DNA from: Coriolopsis trogii
Taxonomy: Eukaryota > Basidiomycota > Agaricomycetes > Polyporales > Polyporaceae
NCBI GenBank assembly: GCA_020543525.1
Contig: JAHYIO010000003.1
Span: 124,001 to 188,000, forward strand
Direction: 5' to 3'
DNA: 64,000 nucleotides
The translations under genes were made by a program, and so were the position numbers. The notes below the pieces were generated by a model that worked only from the letters and a program-made list of their open reading frames with translations, made no database searches and was not told the DNA's origin. Below, in pieces: positions 20,003-30,600 of this stretch (positions within the stretch are counted from its first letter, which is position 1; every line of letters begins with the position of its first letter).

Positions 20003-22050
20003 GACACTGCGTGACCTTTACCCTTCCCACTGCTACTAGCTGGGTTACTCTCCGATGCGGGCGATGAGCCAGACTGTAGAGGGGGGGAATTAGCTTCAAA
20101 GATATGCACCGACGTCGGGCCAAAACGTACGTGTGCGCTGCGTGACGACATGGCAGACTCCTGCGAGCTGCGGGGTGTAGGAGCGGACGAGTGCGCAGAG
20201 ACATGCGAATGGAGAGGTTCGGAGACGCGAGCAATAACCGGCTGGTGACTGAGGTACCAACCGGGGTCGTTGCGATGATGTGCATACTCGCAAACACGAT
20301 CATTGGCGCAGTGATTCCCGCCGCAATTGCGGCACCGTGGGACACAGGGGCGGGCTGGATCGGGTGTGGCGCAGCATGGGGCAAGCGTACGGTGTTGCGC
20401 GGTATAATGAGAACCCGCGCATCGCGCGCAGGTCGGGCGACCCTTGCATGCAAACGTCGGGTGGCCCCACCGATAGCACTTGGTGCATTGGGAGACGGCA
20501 CGCCTGTCGGGGAGGATGTTCGGGCGGATGTCGCCTTGCGGGAACGTAACATCGATGTTGAGGAGGCTTCGAGCGACAGAGCGAGCCTCGTCATCAGTGA
20601 CCTCAATGACGAGTTCTCTAAAGGCTGCGCGGGGTTCATTGACGGGGCGACCCCACCGAATCGCAGTGTCGGATCGTTCAATGATGTTTCGCCATGGGTC
20701 GTATGCGGTGACTGCCTCAGCGACAGCGCGTGGGTCAAGCGGATTGCCTTGCTGGTCCACGCACCAGACATCTGGAAATGCGATAGAGCTCCTGACTTTA
20801 TGACGGCGTAGATCGATGTGCGCAGGCTCCACACCCTGAATTGAGACAATGCGGTCGCGGATGAGTGACAAGGCTGCGTCCGTGGGAGGCTGGTTGAGAA
20901 TGATCGTGATGTTACCAGCCGCTGACCACGTCAGCGACTCGATGCGAAAGGACGACAGGCTGGGGTCGCGCTGGAGCGAGGCGTCGATCGTTTTGCGCAT
21001 GAAGCCTTCGGGTGTTTGATCCTCTACGGCCACGCGGCGCGCATTGCTGAATACCACGTAAACAATGCGCTCAGCATTCTTCGGGCTCTTCTTCAGCTTC
21101 TTGTACGGTGAACGCTGGCGGCGGGGGCTCCCAGACCGCGCAACATCTTCGTATGGGTCACTCTCTGAATCTGACATGCGGGAGGCAAAGTGCGGCGTAG
21201 GCGTACGGAACCGAGGTGGCGTTGGAGATCGGGGTTGAACGGGGGTCGGAGGACTTATACGAGAGAGCAAAGATGCGTATGAAATGGGGGGGTTCGGTCC
21301 TGGGGACGGGGTGCGGAGACGCGCCTCGAGATTGAGAGGCATGGATGATGGGGACTCAGAGTTGTCCATAGGCGATGGGGAGCGTGCGCGTAGCGAAGGG
21401 GACGATCCGCGGGGCGACCCCCGTGAGCTTGCGGGGACAGGTGGGCCAAACAGGCTCTCCATGGTAGCGTGGTCGTCCAGCAGTTTGCACGCAACGCCGG
21501 TGACGTGTTCGAAAGACTTGCTCATATCATGGACGGCGTTGTTTAGGTTATCGAGGGCAGCGTTGATCACGCCCCACCCCGACGTAAACTCATCGGGAGA
21601 CAGGGAGTAAATATCGGCGCGATGCTTGCGGAGGGAGGAGGTGAGGGCGGACAGGATAGCGACAATATCGTTGGAGGCCGTGGAAAAGCCACGCCCCCAC
21701 TGAACGTTCTGAATGGGGGGCTCGATGACGTCATGGGAGTCGGGGGAGGTCGGCACGGCACCGTCCGACGCATGCGAGGCCTCGGGGGAGAGGGATGGGC
21801 TGGCAGGGGCCATCTCCGTGTCCTCGTCGGCGAGAGGCGACTGTCCAAGCAGTGTCTCAGCCGTGTGAGAGTCTTCTTCATCCGACGATGTACCAAGAGA
21901 GACAACATCGCTCGAATCGCGTCGAGGAGGAGGCGGGCGAGGGGCTGGAGTGTGCGAGTGACCGGCGGCTTTGCGCTTACCGGGTCGGCGATTGGGTGGG
22001 CCAACAACATTGAAGTCAGCCCCGGGCGGGCCGTGCGAGGCTTCGGCCAT
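19999..22050 (-). CDS. LINE ORF1: Gag-like nucleic-acid-binding protein with zinc knuckles
   Basis: 683 residues starting MAEASHGPPGADFN. The N-terminal half is low-complexity (Ser/Pro/Asp, many SP sites). A globular region at about 340-520 is followed by CCHC knuckles: CTKCYRWGHPTFAC, then CARCAGSHYTAQH...C and CRNCGGNHCANDRVC, the usual tail of Tad1/I-type ORF1 proteins that coat the LINE RNA. The C-terminus is again Ser-rich. It stops inside the ATGA overlap with ORF2. Confidence 0.92.
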   Translation of the reverse strand: MAEASHGPPGADFNVVGPPNRRPGKRKAAGHSHTPAPRPPPPRRDSSDVVSLGTSSDEEDSHTAETLLGQSPLADEDTEMAPASPSLSPEASHASDGAVPTSPDSHDVIEPPIQNVQWGRGFSTASNDIVAILSALTSSLRKHRADIYSLSPDEFTSGWGVINAALDNLNNAVHDMSKSFEHVTGVACKLLDDHATMESLFGPPVPASSRGSPRGSSPSLRARSPSPMDNSESPSSMPLNLEARLRTPSPGPNPPISYASLLSRISPPTPVQPRSPTPPRFRTPTPHFASRMSDSESDPYEDVARSGSPRRQRSPYKKLKKSPKNAERIVYVVFSNARRVAVEDQTPEGFMRKTIDASLQRDPSLSSFRIESLTWSAAGNITIILNQPPTDAALSLIRDRIVSIQGVEPAHIDLRRHKVRSSIAFPDVWCVDQQGNPLDPRAVAEAVTAYDPWRNIIERSDTAIRWGRPVNEPRAAFRELVIEVTDDEARSVARSLLNIDVTFPQGDIRPNILPDRRAVSQCTKCYRWGHPTFACKGRPTCARCAGSHYTAQHRTLAPCCATPDPARPCVPRCRNCGGNHCANDRVCEYAHHRNDPGWYLSHQPVIARVSEPLHSHVSAHSSAPTPRSSQESAMSSRSAHVRFGPTSVHIFEANSPPLQSGSSPASESNPASSSGKGKGHAVS

Positions 22051-22191
22051 GCCGTGAGATGAAGATAGCGAGGTAAAGACACCGACGTGTGAGAATCGAA
22101 GAGGACCAGGGGGTAATAATAGCGGTGGGAAGGGAGGAAGTGGACGGGCGTCTATCCGAGATGGTGGTGGTACGTGGTCAAGGAGCGCTGA

Positions 22192-22205
22192 AAAACTTCA
22201 ACTTC
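22192..22205 (+). repeat. LINE target-site duplication, right copy
   Basis: AAAACTTCAACTTC, identical to 15812-15825. It lies at the 5' end of the minus-strand LINE. Confidence 0.9.
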
Positions 22206-24591
22206 AAGACGTTGCGCACTGTAATGCATGGCCAGATCTCCTACCAACTCTTCAAAATTTTCATTTGGCAGTGTTCAACCATTGAACATCCGTTCCAGTT
22301 AATCTATGTACTGACCAAAGATCTCAGATCCGGAATACTCACTGGCCTCTGTCTCATCCGATCACATCTCGCCTCGACTTGTATATGCGTCTTCCCAGTG
22401 AGTCTTTCAATAGATCAACCATAATCTGATTGCATTAACACAGCACCTGGGCTGACCTGCGGAGACATCAACAGTTTGCATGGCTCGAAGAGAATACACG
22501 CGGTCCTGAGTCAGATGCAGAAGAACCAAAAAGCTCTCTCTCCGGTGCCGCTCAGCGGCACGTCCTGGTAGAACGAGTACCTGCAAGTGGGAAAACATAC
22601 GCTTGGTCATGATCCAGCGTCTCGTGGAGCCAGTGGTGCGGAACGGTGAGTCTGGGGTAGTGCTTCATGTTCCGAAAATGAAGTTCACATCATCTTCAAC
22701 TGCGGGTCATTACTGCTTCAATGGCTTGGCGTCCTGTACGGTCGTGTCCATGCATTTGATCGCACTGTGCGCTCTGAGGCAGTTGGCGCACCGTATATGT
22801 CCTACGAGGGAGGCTGAAACCTGGCGTGCGAACCTCAGGGCTCGCGCAACGCGTCAATTTCCTTGATTTCCATGCAGCTTCTAAACGGGTACGCGGCGAA
22901 GACGAGTCTGTGCAAGATGTACTTTCACTGTGCATCTACGCGCTTCGTATGTGAGCTGTTCTACCTCGGGGTACCTCAGCGGGGCAGACATCACTTATAT
23001 TCTACGACGTTCATGCCCTTGAGCTCTCTCGCGCGACGTGTGGCAGTACGGAACCCCGAGGTATACCTTCATCAAGATGAACAATGCTCCAGCTCTGTGC
23101 ATACTATGCATTGAAGAACCGGTTACACTGGCGATCACTCATGTGCTACTACACGTGTGTTCGTAGTGTTCGAGTCCAAGGTCGGCTCTGAGATCTGAAG
23201 AGGGGTGGCTGATGTTGGCGGACATGGTGCGCATTGCAGTGCTTCACCCGCTGATTTATAGTGACAAGGGAGGTGCACTCTATATCTTCTACGTCATACA
23301 AAACATTGTAGGAATACGAGCAAGTTGGCCGACGACCTCTCAACGTGGTTGTCGTTGATGTCTCCTCATCATTTGCTCAATTCTTTCTTGCAATGTCGGG
23401 GTCCGTGATGGACCCCGTGGCAGATATGCAATCCTTGTTATCTGTAGTCTGGAAACGGCAGTCTGATGGCTCCTGCGAACAAGGTTTTGGAGACGTCGGT
23501 AATAGCCGCAGAGTGCTTAAGGACACCACGGCTCTTTGTTGTCTCTCTCCCTTCTCTACCTCTTCTCTCACATTGGGCGATCCACAGTATGTCCGGCGTC
23601 CACACTGGAACTGGGACAATACTTGCTGGCGAGACGTATGACATCCCAGACGTGACATTCGAGGACATCAATGATGCATCAACGTAGAACTATATAATGT
23701 CTCACCTTCTCTCTCAAACTCCCTGGTGCACCTTGTTGATATATATTTATGAACTGTGCTAAATGTTTACGTTTGTCTCATAGACTTGACGACCAGACAT
23801 GGTCTCAAGAAAGCTCATACTAGATTTGACAAGATCTACACGAAGCTCAATAGGCTGTATGCGTCTGCGCAGGAGCAGGGAAACCAGAAGGTGATAGGAG
23901 GTGTGGTGGGTATCATGGCCAAGATGTCAGCCGACATCAGGAAAAAACGACTTGTCTATGGAGCGTGATGTAGTCTATGTAGCACCGTTGCGCCTGTTAA
24001 CAGGTCCCTCCGCTGTGAGCGGCTGTCAGCCACGTGAGCACTGCATTGACCTACATAGGCGCTGCAGGTCGGTATGTAGGGCTACCGTAGTGGCATGTCA
24101 AGTCCTTGTAGGCTTGTGTCATGAACTGTTGCCTCTCAATAGATAACACATTTAATTCTTATCACACAACAGATGGAAGAAGCTATCATGGGATTCGAGT
24201 GAATGTACTAACAAAGTAGTATACAATTGGGACTACGTAGTGCTAGCAAACAGCTCAAGACACGAAACAGCCGGCTTCCCTGTATCCAGCAGGCCTCACC
24301 TCACCTCACTGATGGATGTGTGTTGGTGGCATATAAGGAACTCGGGCTGACAAGCAGGATTGGTCTATACTGCTGTATGAACTGATGAGTCACCGTCAGC
24401 GCGGAAAGGAACAGCTGGCAAACACACCAAAATGTGTGGAACCTCAACAAATCCTTCTATCATCAGCAAGTAACCAGGGACTGGCAGGCCAGACCTTGAG
24501 CTCACTTGGCACAACACAGAACAAGAACAATGAGACCTCAGCCTAGCACAGAAGACCAGCCTAACAGATAGCGCCAGAGAGAGACAGCAAG
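22206..24591. other. host region between LINE and Copia complex; possible gene remnants
   Basis: 2.4 kb of non-repeat DNA. Two plus-strand stretches look partly coding. After an acceptor at 22440-22443 a 55-codon frame runs to a TGA near 22612 (starts TWADLRRHQQF, contains ENTRGPESDAEEP). At about 23786-23968 another frame ends MAKMSADIRKKRLVYGA. I could not join them into a gene with consistent phases. The rest, especially 23970-24591, shows nothing recognisable. Confidence 0.4.
23589..23968 (+). pseudogene. possible small gene or gene fragment, unknown function
   Basis: An ATG at 23589 opens MSGVHTGTGTILAGETYDIP and continues about 33 codons to a candidate donor at 23685-23690. A second segment from about 23786 encodes a Lys/Arg-rich helix-forming stretch (KKAHTRFDKIYTKLNRLYA, then GIMAKMSADIRKKRLVYGA) to a TGA at 23966-23968. 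The obvious splice puts the second exon out of frame, so either a junction is missed or the gene is broken. No family recognised. Confidence 0.25.
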
Positions 24592-24596
24592 CAGAG
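24592..24596 (+). repeat. Copia-A target-site duplication, left (CAGAG)
   Basis: CAGAG immediately before the LTR at 24597; the partner is at 43960-43964, 19.4 kb away. This shows that everything between belongs to one insertion that was later invaded. Confidence 0.9.
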
Positions 24597-24775
24597 TGTT
24601 AGATTGTACGGTTCTTAGGGTACGACGAGGACAACGAGCTCTGCTCGTCTCCCGATATATTTATATGTATTCTACGCTACTACATAAGGAATTGGAACTA
24701 GAATATGCTACATATGTCTTGAGCCCCGACGCCCGCCATCTACGTCAGACGCTTGGAGGCGCGTCAATCCCGACA
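24597..24775 (-). repeat. Copia-A 3' LTR
   Basis: 179 bases with TGTTAG...CCGACA ends (TG...CA). In element orientation it is preceded by a purine tract GAGGGGGAG at 24776-24784, the plus-strand primer. The pol frame runs about 31 bases into the LTR before its stop at 24745. Confidence 0.92.
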
Positions 24776-27018
24776 CTCCCCCTCGACTCCGAGCATGGCA
24801 TGCGTGCGAGTCCTATGCGCGCGACCAAGTCTTGGAAGCGTGGTCGCAGAAGCACTTTCGTGAGGACGTCGGCGAGATTGTCCTCGGACGCGCAGTAGAT
24901 GACCTCCACCTCGTGAGAGGTGATGCGCTCGCGAATGAAATGATAATGGATGTCGATGTGTTTAGTGCGCGCGTGTGATACTTGCACGTGCGCGAAGTCG
25001 ATGGCGCTCTTGTTGTCGACGTAGAGCGGGGTAGCGAATGTCGGAGGGATGCCAAGTTCTGTGAGGAGGGACCGGAACCAAAGGATTTCCGAGGTCGCGG
25101 AGCTCGCAGCCATATACTCGGCCTCCATCGTGGACTTGGCAACGGTGCGCTGCTTCCGGGACCGGGAGGACCATGCTACGGGCGCGTTGGCAAGGAATGT
25201 GATATGGCCGCCGACGAACTCCCGGTCGTCTGGGTCGTTCCCCCAGTCGGCGTCGGAGTAGGTGATCGGTTCGAGAGGGCACTCGGAGTGGTTGTCGGCG
25301 TGGTAGGCGAGCATGAGGTCGTGCGTACCTTTTAGGTAACGAAGTATGCGCTTGGCGGCCGTGAGGTGCGTCGGTCCCGGGTTGCTCAAGTATTGGCTGA
25401 GTTGCTGCACGGCGTGTGCGATGTCAGGGCGAGTTCCGAGCGCGGCGTACATGAGCGAGCCAACGATAGCTTGGTAGAGGGAACGACGAGCCGGGTTTTC
25501 GGGTTGGATATTGGCGGTGAGTCGGACATTGGGGTCCAATGGGGTGTCAACCGGGTTAGCGTCTGCCATGCCGTAGCGTGCGAGGATGCGGTCGATATAT
25601 CGGGACTGCCGAATAGCAAGCGTGCCGTCGGCCTGGTTGTAGTCGACGTCAAGTCCGACGATGGACTTGACCAGGCTGAGTCTTTTAATGTCAAAGTGGC
25701 GGTCGAGTTCGTCGTGGAGGGCGTCGGAGTCGGCAGTGTTCGGGGCGAGCATGAGCATGTCGTCAACATGCACTCTGACGATCCAGAGCTTGAATAGCTC
25801 AGGAGCCAATCGGAGATACACGCACTGGTCGGAAAATAGGCGCTTAAAGCCTATTTCAGCAAAGGCGCCGTCCAGTTCGTGGTTCCATTCACGGCCAGAC
25901 TGCTTGAGTCCGTAAAGGGTGCAGCGGAGACGGCAGACTTCGGGGCGGCCGTTTTCATACATGGGCGGTTGCCGCATGTAGATTTCCTCCTTAAGATGAC
26001 CGTTTAGGTAGGCGCCCACAATATCGACCACTTGAATGTCCATGTTCAGTAATAGGCCAATGGCAAGGAGTGTTCGGAGGGTTTCCAGTCGGATTACAGG
26101 TGCGAAGGTCTCGAAATAGTCAACTCCGGGGATCTGTGTGAACCCCTTTGCGACAAGACGGGCCTTGTACTGAGTCTCGCTGTTAGCGTCCTCTTTGGAA
26201 CGGAATACCCACTTGCAGTCGATTGGCTTCCGGTCCGGCGGGAGAGGAACGATGTTGTAAGTGCCGAGACGAAGGAGTTGATCGATCTTGTGGTTCATGG
26301 CAGCCCGCCAGAAGCGCCAAAAAGGGCTGGCCATCGCTTCTTTGAGCGTCTGCGGGTCGTCAGTGGGACCAGAAGCGATGAGTGCAAGTGCGGGAAGTTC
26401 CTCATCATCGGCTAGGTCGGCGGAGTTGGACGTAGCGTGCTCTCGGTGCGCTGGACTGTTGATCGGGCGGTACTGTTGGGTACGGCCTTCTCCCATGCTC
26501 CTGTAGTCCGGGCGGACTCCCCCTGTGGCCACGTAGTGCTGGTAGGTGCGAAGGCTCGATCGGATCGGAGTTGGAGATGAGGAAGGCTTCGGTGTGATCG
26601 GTTCCTACGCAGGGGGTGCCTGATTGGTGCCTGAATCTTCCGCAGGTGGCTGGTTGATCTCCTGCTCCCCCTCAGCCACCGGAGGGGTAGTGATTACGGG
26701 CTCCCCCTGGATCTCGGCCTCCCCTTTGTCAAAAATGACGTTGTGCGATGTCAGCACCCGGCGCATCTCGGGATTGTAGTAGCGGTAGGCGCGCAACTCC
26801 TCCGAGAATCCCATGAACTTGCACGGGCGGGATTTACGTGCGAGTTTGTGGAGTTGGTTGTCTTGGCGGAGCACCCAGCAGTTGGTGCCGAATTCTCGGA
26901 GGTGCGCGACATCGGGTTTGCGACCCCAGAAAGCCTCAAAAGGGGTCTTGTCGGGGAGCGCGCGAGTGGGGGATCGATTTTTAAGGTAAACTACGTAGGT
27001 TACAGCTTCGGGCCATAG
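24745..27018 (-). pseudogene. Copia-A pol, 3' part: integrase end, reverse transcriptase, RNase H
   Basis: Continues directly from the integrase segment at 33532-34723 once Copia-B is removed. 27018-26605 encodes the integrase C-terminal region (FLWPEAVTYVVYLKN, ALPDKTPFEAFWGRKP). A TAG at 26605-26607 interrupts the frame. The same frame continues as the reverse transcriptase (IDCKWVFRSKE, RLVAKGFTQIPGVDYFETF, VHVDDMLML as catalytic motif) and RNase H (YSDADWGND, STMEAEYMAASSA, YVDNKSAIDF, HIDIHYHFIRE). The stop at 26605 fits a single C-to-T change of a Gln codon. Confidence 0.92.
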
Positions 27019-27023
27019 GAAGA
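27019..27023 (+). repeat. Copia-B target-site duplication, left (GAAGA)
   Basis: GAAGA before the LTR at 27024 and again at 33527-33531. Removing one copy with Copia-B restores the Copia-A integrase frame exactly. Confidence 0.93.
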
Positions 27024-27590
27024 TGATGAACTCTGAACCTGGAAGGCTTGGAGCGACCTGTAAGTCACACAAAGAGAGATCTTCAGTCAGTGAGCGAACG
27101 ACTATATTGCATAGTTTAGTACCTGTAAGTCACACAAAGAGAGACTACAAGTACTAGTAAGTAAAGTGTAGTAGAGCATAAGTAATGAGTGAGACTTACT
27201 CTTCAGTCAGTGAGCGAACGACTGAAGAGCAGAGGGGCAAACAGACTGCCTTATATACTGGAGAGAGGAGTGCATGAGTAAGCGAATGAAGCAGTCACAT
27301 GTTAACCATAGAGCGATGAGTAAGAGTCCGTACTCGGCGTATGAGTAAGAGCCGAGAGTATTCTGAGTAAGACATAAGGTCTAGAATGTTCCGGTGCATT
27401 GTAGAACGCACAGGAAGACAAGGGAACCATATGGTCATGGGAATGTACAGTAGTTTCGTAGAGAAAACCGTATATGGTAAGTAGAAACACAGCCTATAGT
27501 AAGCGCTATCTAAACATAGGTAAACATGACCATACAAAGGTTGTGTGCACAACTCTGGACCGGTAGAGCCGTAAATCCAGAATGTCAACA
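27024..27590 (-). repeat. Copia-B 3' LTR
   Basis: 567 bases, TGTTGACATT...GTTCATCA in element orientation. A TATATAAGG box on the minus strand at about 27250-27260 marks U3. Downstream, in R/U5, two short motifs are each present twice (27056-27079 and 27121-27144; 27081-27103 and 27201-27223). Confidence 0.93.
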
Positions 27591-27601
27591 CTCCCACTCG
27601 T

Positions 27602-30600
27602 TCAAGATGCAACGGACACAAGACCTATCTCCTCAACGAATTTGGCCTGATTGGAGTAAGGCACGTTCTTTGTGAGGGGGTCGGCCAATTGGTCCTCAGA
27701 AGCGACATAGTAGATCTCAACAGATCCCATCTCGACCTGTTCACGAATGAAGTGATAACGGATCTCTATGTGCTTGGTACGACGGTCAATGACTGGATTG
27801 ACAGACAAGAAGATCGAGCCTTGGTTGTCGAGACACAAAGGCATCGGATCAGTCACGTCATCTCCGAGTTCATCACCAAAGGTCCTCAGCCATGCCAACT
27901 GACGACAAGTGTCGGAGGCCGCTTTATATTCCGCCTCGGTCGAGGAGAGCGAAATGGTAGGCTGACGCCTCGATGCCCACGATACAGCACCACCTGCCAT
28001 CAAGAAGACAAAGCCAGAGGTTGAGTGCCGATCATCACGGTCTTCCGCCCAGTCCGAATCTGAGTACGAAATCAGACCGTCATTAGACGCTCCCTTGTAG
28101 CGCAGCCGGTACGCCTTTGTTCCCTGAAGGTAACGCAGGACATACTTGGCATAGTTCATGTGCGCTTCAGAGGGATTGGCATTGTACTTGGATAACCGTG
28201 TGACAGCGAAAGCAATATCAGGGCGCGTCCCGAGCATGGCGTACAAAAGACTGCCAATAAGACTCTGGTAGCGTTGCCTGAATGAATCGGAAGCGGGCTG
28301 ATCGGTTTTCACCAAAACAGCACCAGCAGGGAGAGGAGTACGCGACGGTTTACAGTTAGCCATCTGGAAACGCTCAAGGACAGACTGGATATACTCTTCC
28401 TGGTCGATGTCGAGTGTTCGAGTGGAACGATCTCGAGTGATGCGAAGACCAAGGAAGCGCTTGACTGGTCCCAAGTCCGTCATCTTGTACTGCTTAGAGA
28501 GAGAGCGCTTGACGTGCTTGATGTGACTAGACTGATCGCCAATGAGAAGTAGATCGTTGACATAGAGTACGACAATTGTTACGTGTTCCCCCCCTTGTCG
28601 CCGATATACGTAGATCCCGGCATCAGAATAGGTCCGTTGGAATCCCAAGTCAAGAAGCGACTGATGAATCTTCGCATTCCATTGACGCGACGCCTGTTTA
28701 AGACCATAGATAGCCTTTTTGAGCAGACAGACGTGATCTTCCTTCCCAGGAACGACCCAGCCTTCGGGCTGTTCCATGTAGATTTTCTCTTCGAGATCGC
28801 CATTCAGAAACGCGGTCTTGACATCCATAGATTCGATGTCCCAGTCCTCAAGCGCAGCATGCGCAAGAAGATACCGGATAGACTCGAACCGCGCAACCGG
28901 AGAGAACGTCTCGTGATAGTCCTCACCCCATACTTGAGTAAAACCGCGAGCAACAAGACGAGCTTTATACCGCCCATCATGTTTAATGTCATAAACCCAG
29001 CGGTTTGAGACGACGTGTCGACCTTTAGGACGAGGAACAAGTAACCAGGTTCTGTTCTCGATGAGCGAGTCATACTCCGACTTCTCAGCTTCGCGCCACT
29101 TAGGAGCATCAGGCGATCGCATGGCCTCCTTGTGGGATTGAGGAATACCAGCTTTCGACTGAGCAGCAGCGAGAAAAGCGAGGAAAGTCTCTGCCTCCCA
29201 CTGATCTCCATCCGGATCTGTCCGAGCGTCGACATGAACCGGGTTCTCGTCACCATAGATGTTGTCCTGAGTCCTACTCGGGTGGGGAATGCCTGCTTTG
29301 TCACGACGAGGACGGTCACGAGCAATGCTAGGCTGATTATCTCCCACTGGTCTGTTACGACCACGACGGTGAGGAGGATGAGGAGCAGGAACAGGCGGTG
29401 GTGTTGGAGGACGATCAGGGGCATTAGCCGGAGCAGGTGCTTCAGGCGCATCATCGTCTACAGAGTGATCAAGCGGTGGTGGGACATCAAGCGGAATGGG
29501 AAGGGGAATGTCCAGGATGTCGTTGGGATCGACCGAGTCAGAGTCGTCGTTCGAGGACTCATCCAACTGGTCATTCACAAACGGATTATCACTGGGGGCG
29601 ACAGGTTGATTGCCAGGAAGTTTTCGTGCAGGGAAAGACTCTTCATCGAATGTCACATCGCGGGACACGACGATAGAGCGGGTGGCCGGATTCCAAAAAC
29701 GATACCCCTTGGAACCCTGCTCATACCCCACGAAGATCATCTCGACTGCCTTCTTGTCGAGCTTCCCTTCGCGCTTCGCCTTCTGCACATGCACAAAGGC
29801 TTTGCACCCAAACACGCGGAAGTAGGAAACGTCCGGTATGGTGCCGTCCCACATCGTGATAGGGCATTGCCATTTGTGTCGTCGCATAGGTTGACGATTG
29901 TAGATATGAACAGCTGCATCGATGGCAAGTTGCCAGAAACCGTGACTAAGTCCAGCCTGATGTAACATACACAAAGCCTTCTCGGTGATGGTACGGTTCC
30001 AGCGTTCAGCACGTCCATTCTGTTGAGGTGAACCCGCAACTGTCTTCTGGTGCTCGATGCCATGCGAACGAAGAAGCTCGCTGAACTCGCTAGACGTGTA
30101 TTCCCCCCCTCGATCAGAGCGGACTTTCTTGATCTTTTTACCGGTCTGAGTCTCAGCCCATGCCTTATAGTCGAGGAATGCTTTAACAGCGTCCAACTTG
30201 TGCTTAAGGTAGTAGGCGCGAGCAAGACCAGAGTAATCGTCAATGAAACCGGCAAAAAACTTCCATCCTCCGATAGCCTGAGTACGCATCGGTCCATCGA
30301 GATCTGTATGGATGAGCTCGAGAACTTCAGTCGCACGCTTCTCAGAAGGTGGAAAGGGGGCGCGAGTGGATTTGCCAAAGGCACATCCGTCACATGGCTC
30401 TTCATCCGCAGGATCAACGGCATCAACTCCCTTGGTGTTCTTAGGAAGATGACGTACCACGTCCTTGCCCGCATGACCAAAGCGACGATGCCAGGTCTTG
30501 AAGCGACGGACATTGAGGTGGACACGCTGACCATTACGGAGTTCGAGGAGCGTCCAGTACGTGTTGCTATTCGGGTTGTACCTCGCCTCAAGGATCTTTC

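Larger units (their letters stand above)
15826..22191 (-). mobile_element. Tad1-like LINE (non-LTR retrotransposon), full length, two intact ORFs
   Basis: A 6.37 kb element on the minus strand. It has a short 5' leader (22191-22051), ORF1, an overlapping ORF2, a 3' untranslated part (16015-15848) and a 22-base poly(A) tail seen as poly(T) at 15826-15847. It is bounded by exact 14-base target duplications (15812-15825 and 22192-22205). ORF2 combines an AP-type endonuclease, reverse transcriptase and RNase H, and ORF1 has zinc knuckles; this combination is that of the Tad1/I-like fungal LINEs. Both frames are open, there is no 5' truncation visible, and the poly(A) tail is still pure, so the insertion looks recent and potentially active. 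Confidence 0.95.

Noticed and set aside
23345..23641. 98-codon plus-strand frame
   Set aside because: No codon bias or domain, and it conflicts with the slightly better frame starting at 23589.
27302..27490. Short frames within the Copia-B LTRs (repeated at 33238-33426)
   Set aside because: Lie wholly inside a regulatory LTR and show no domain.
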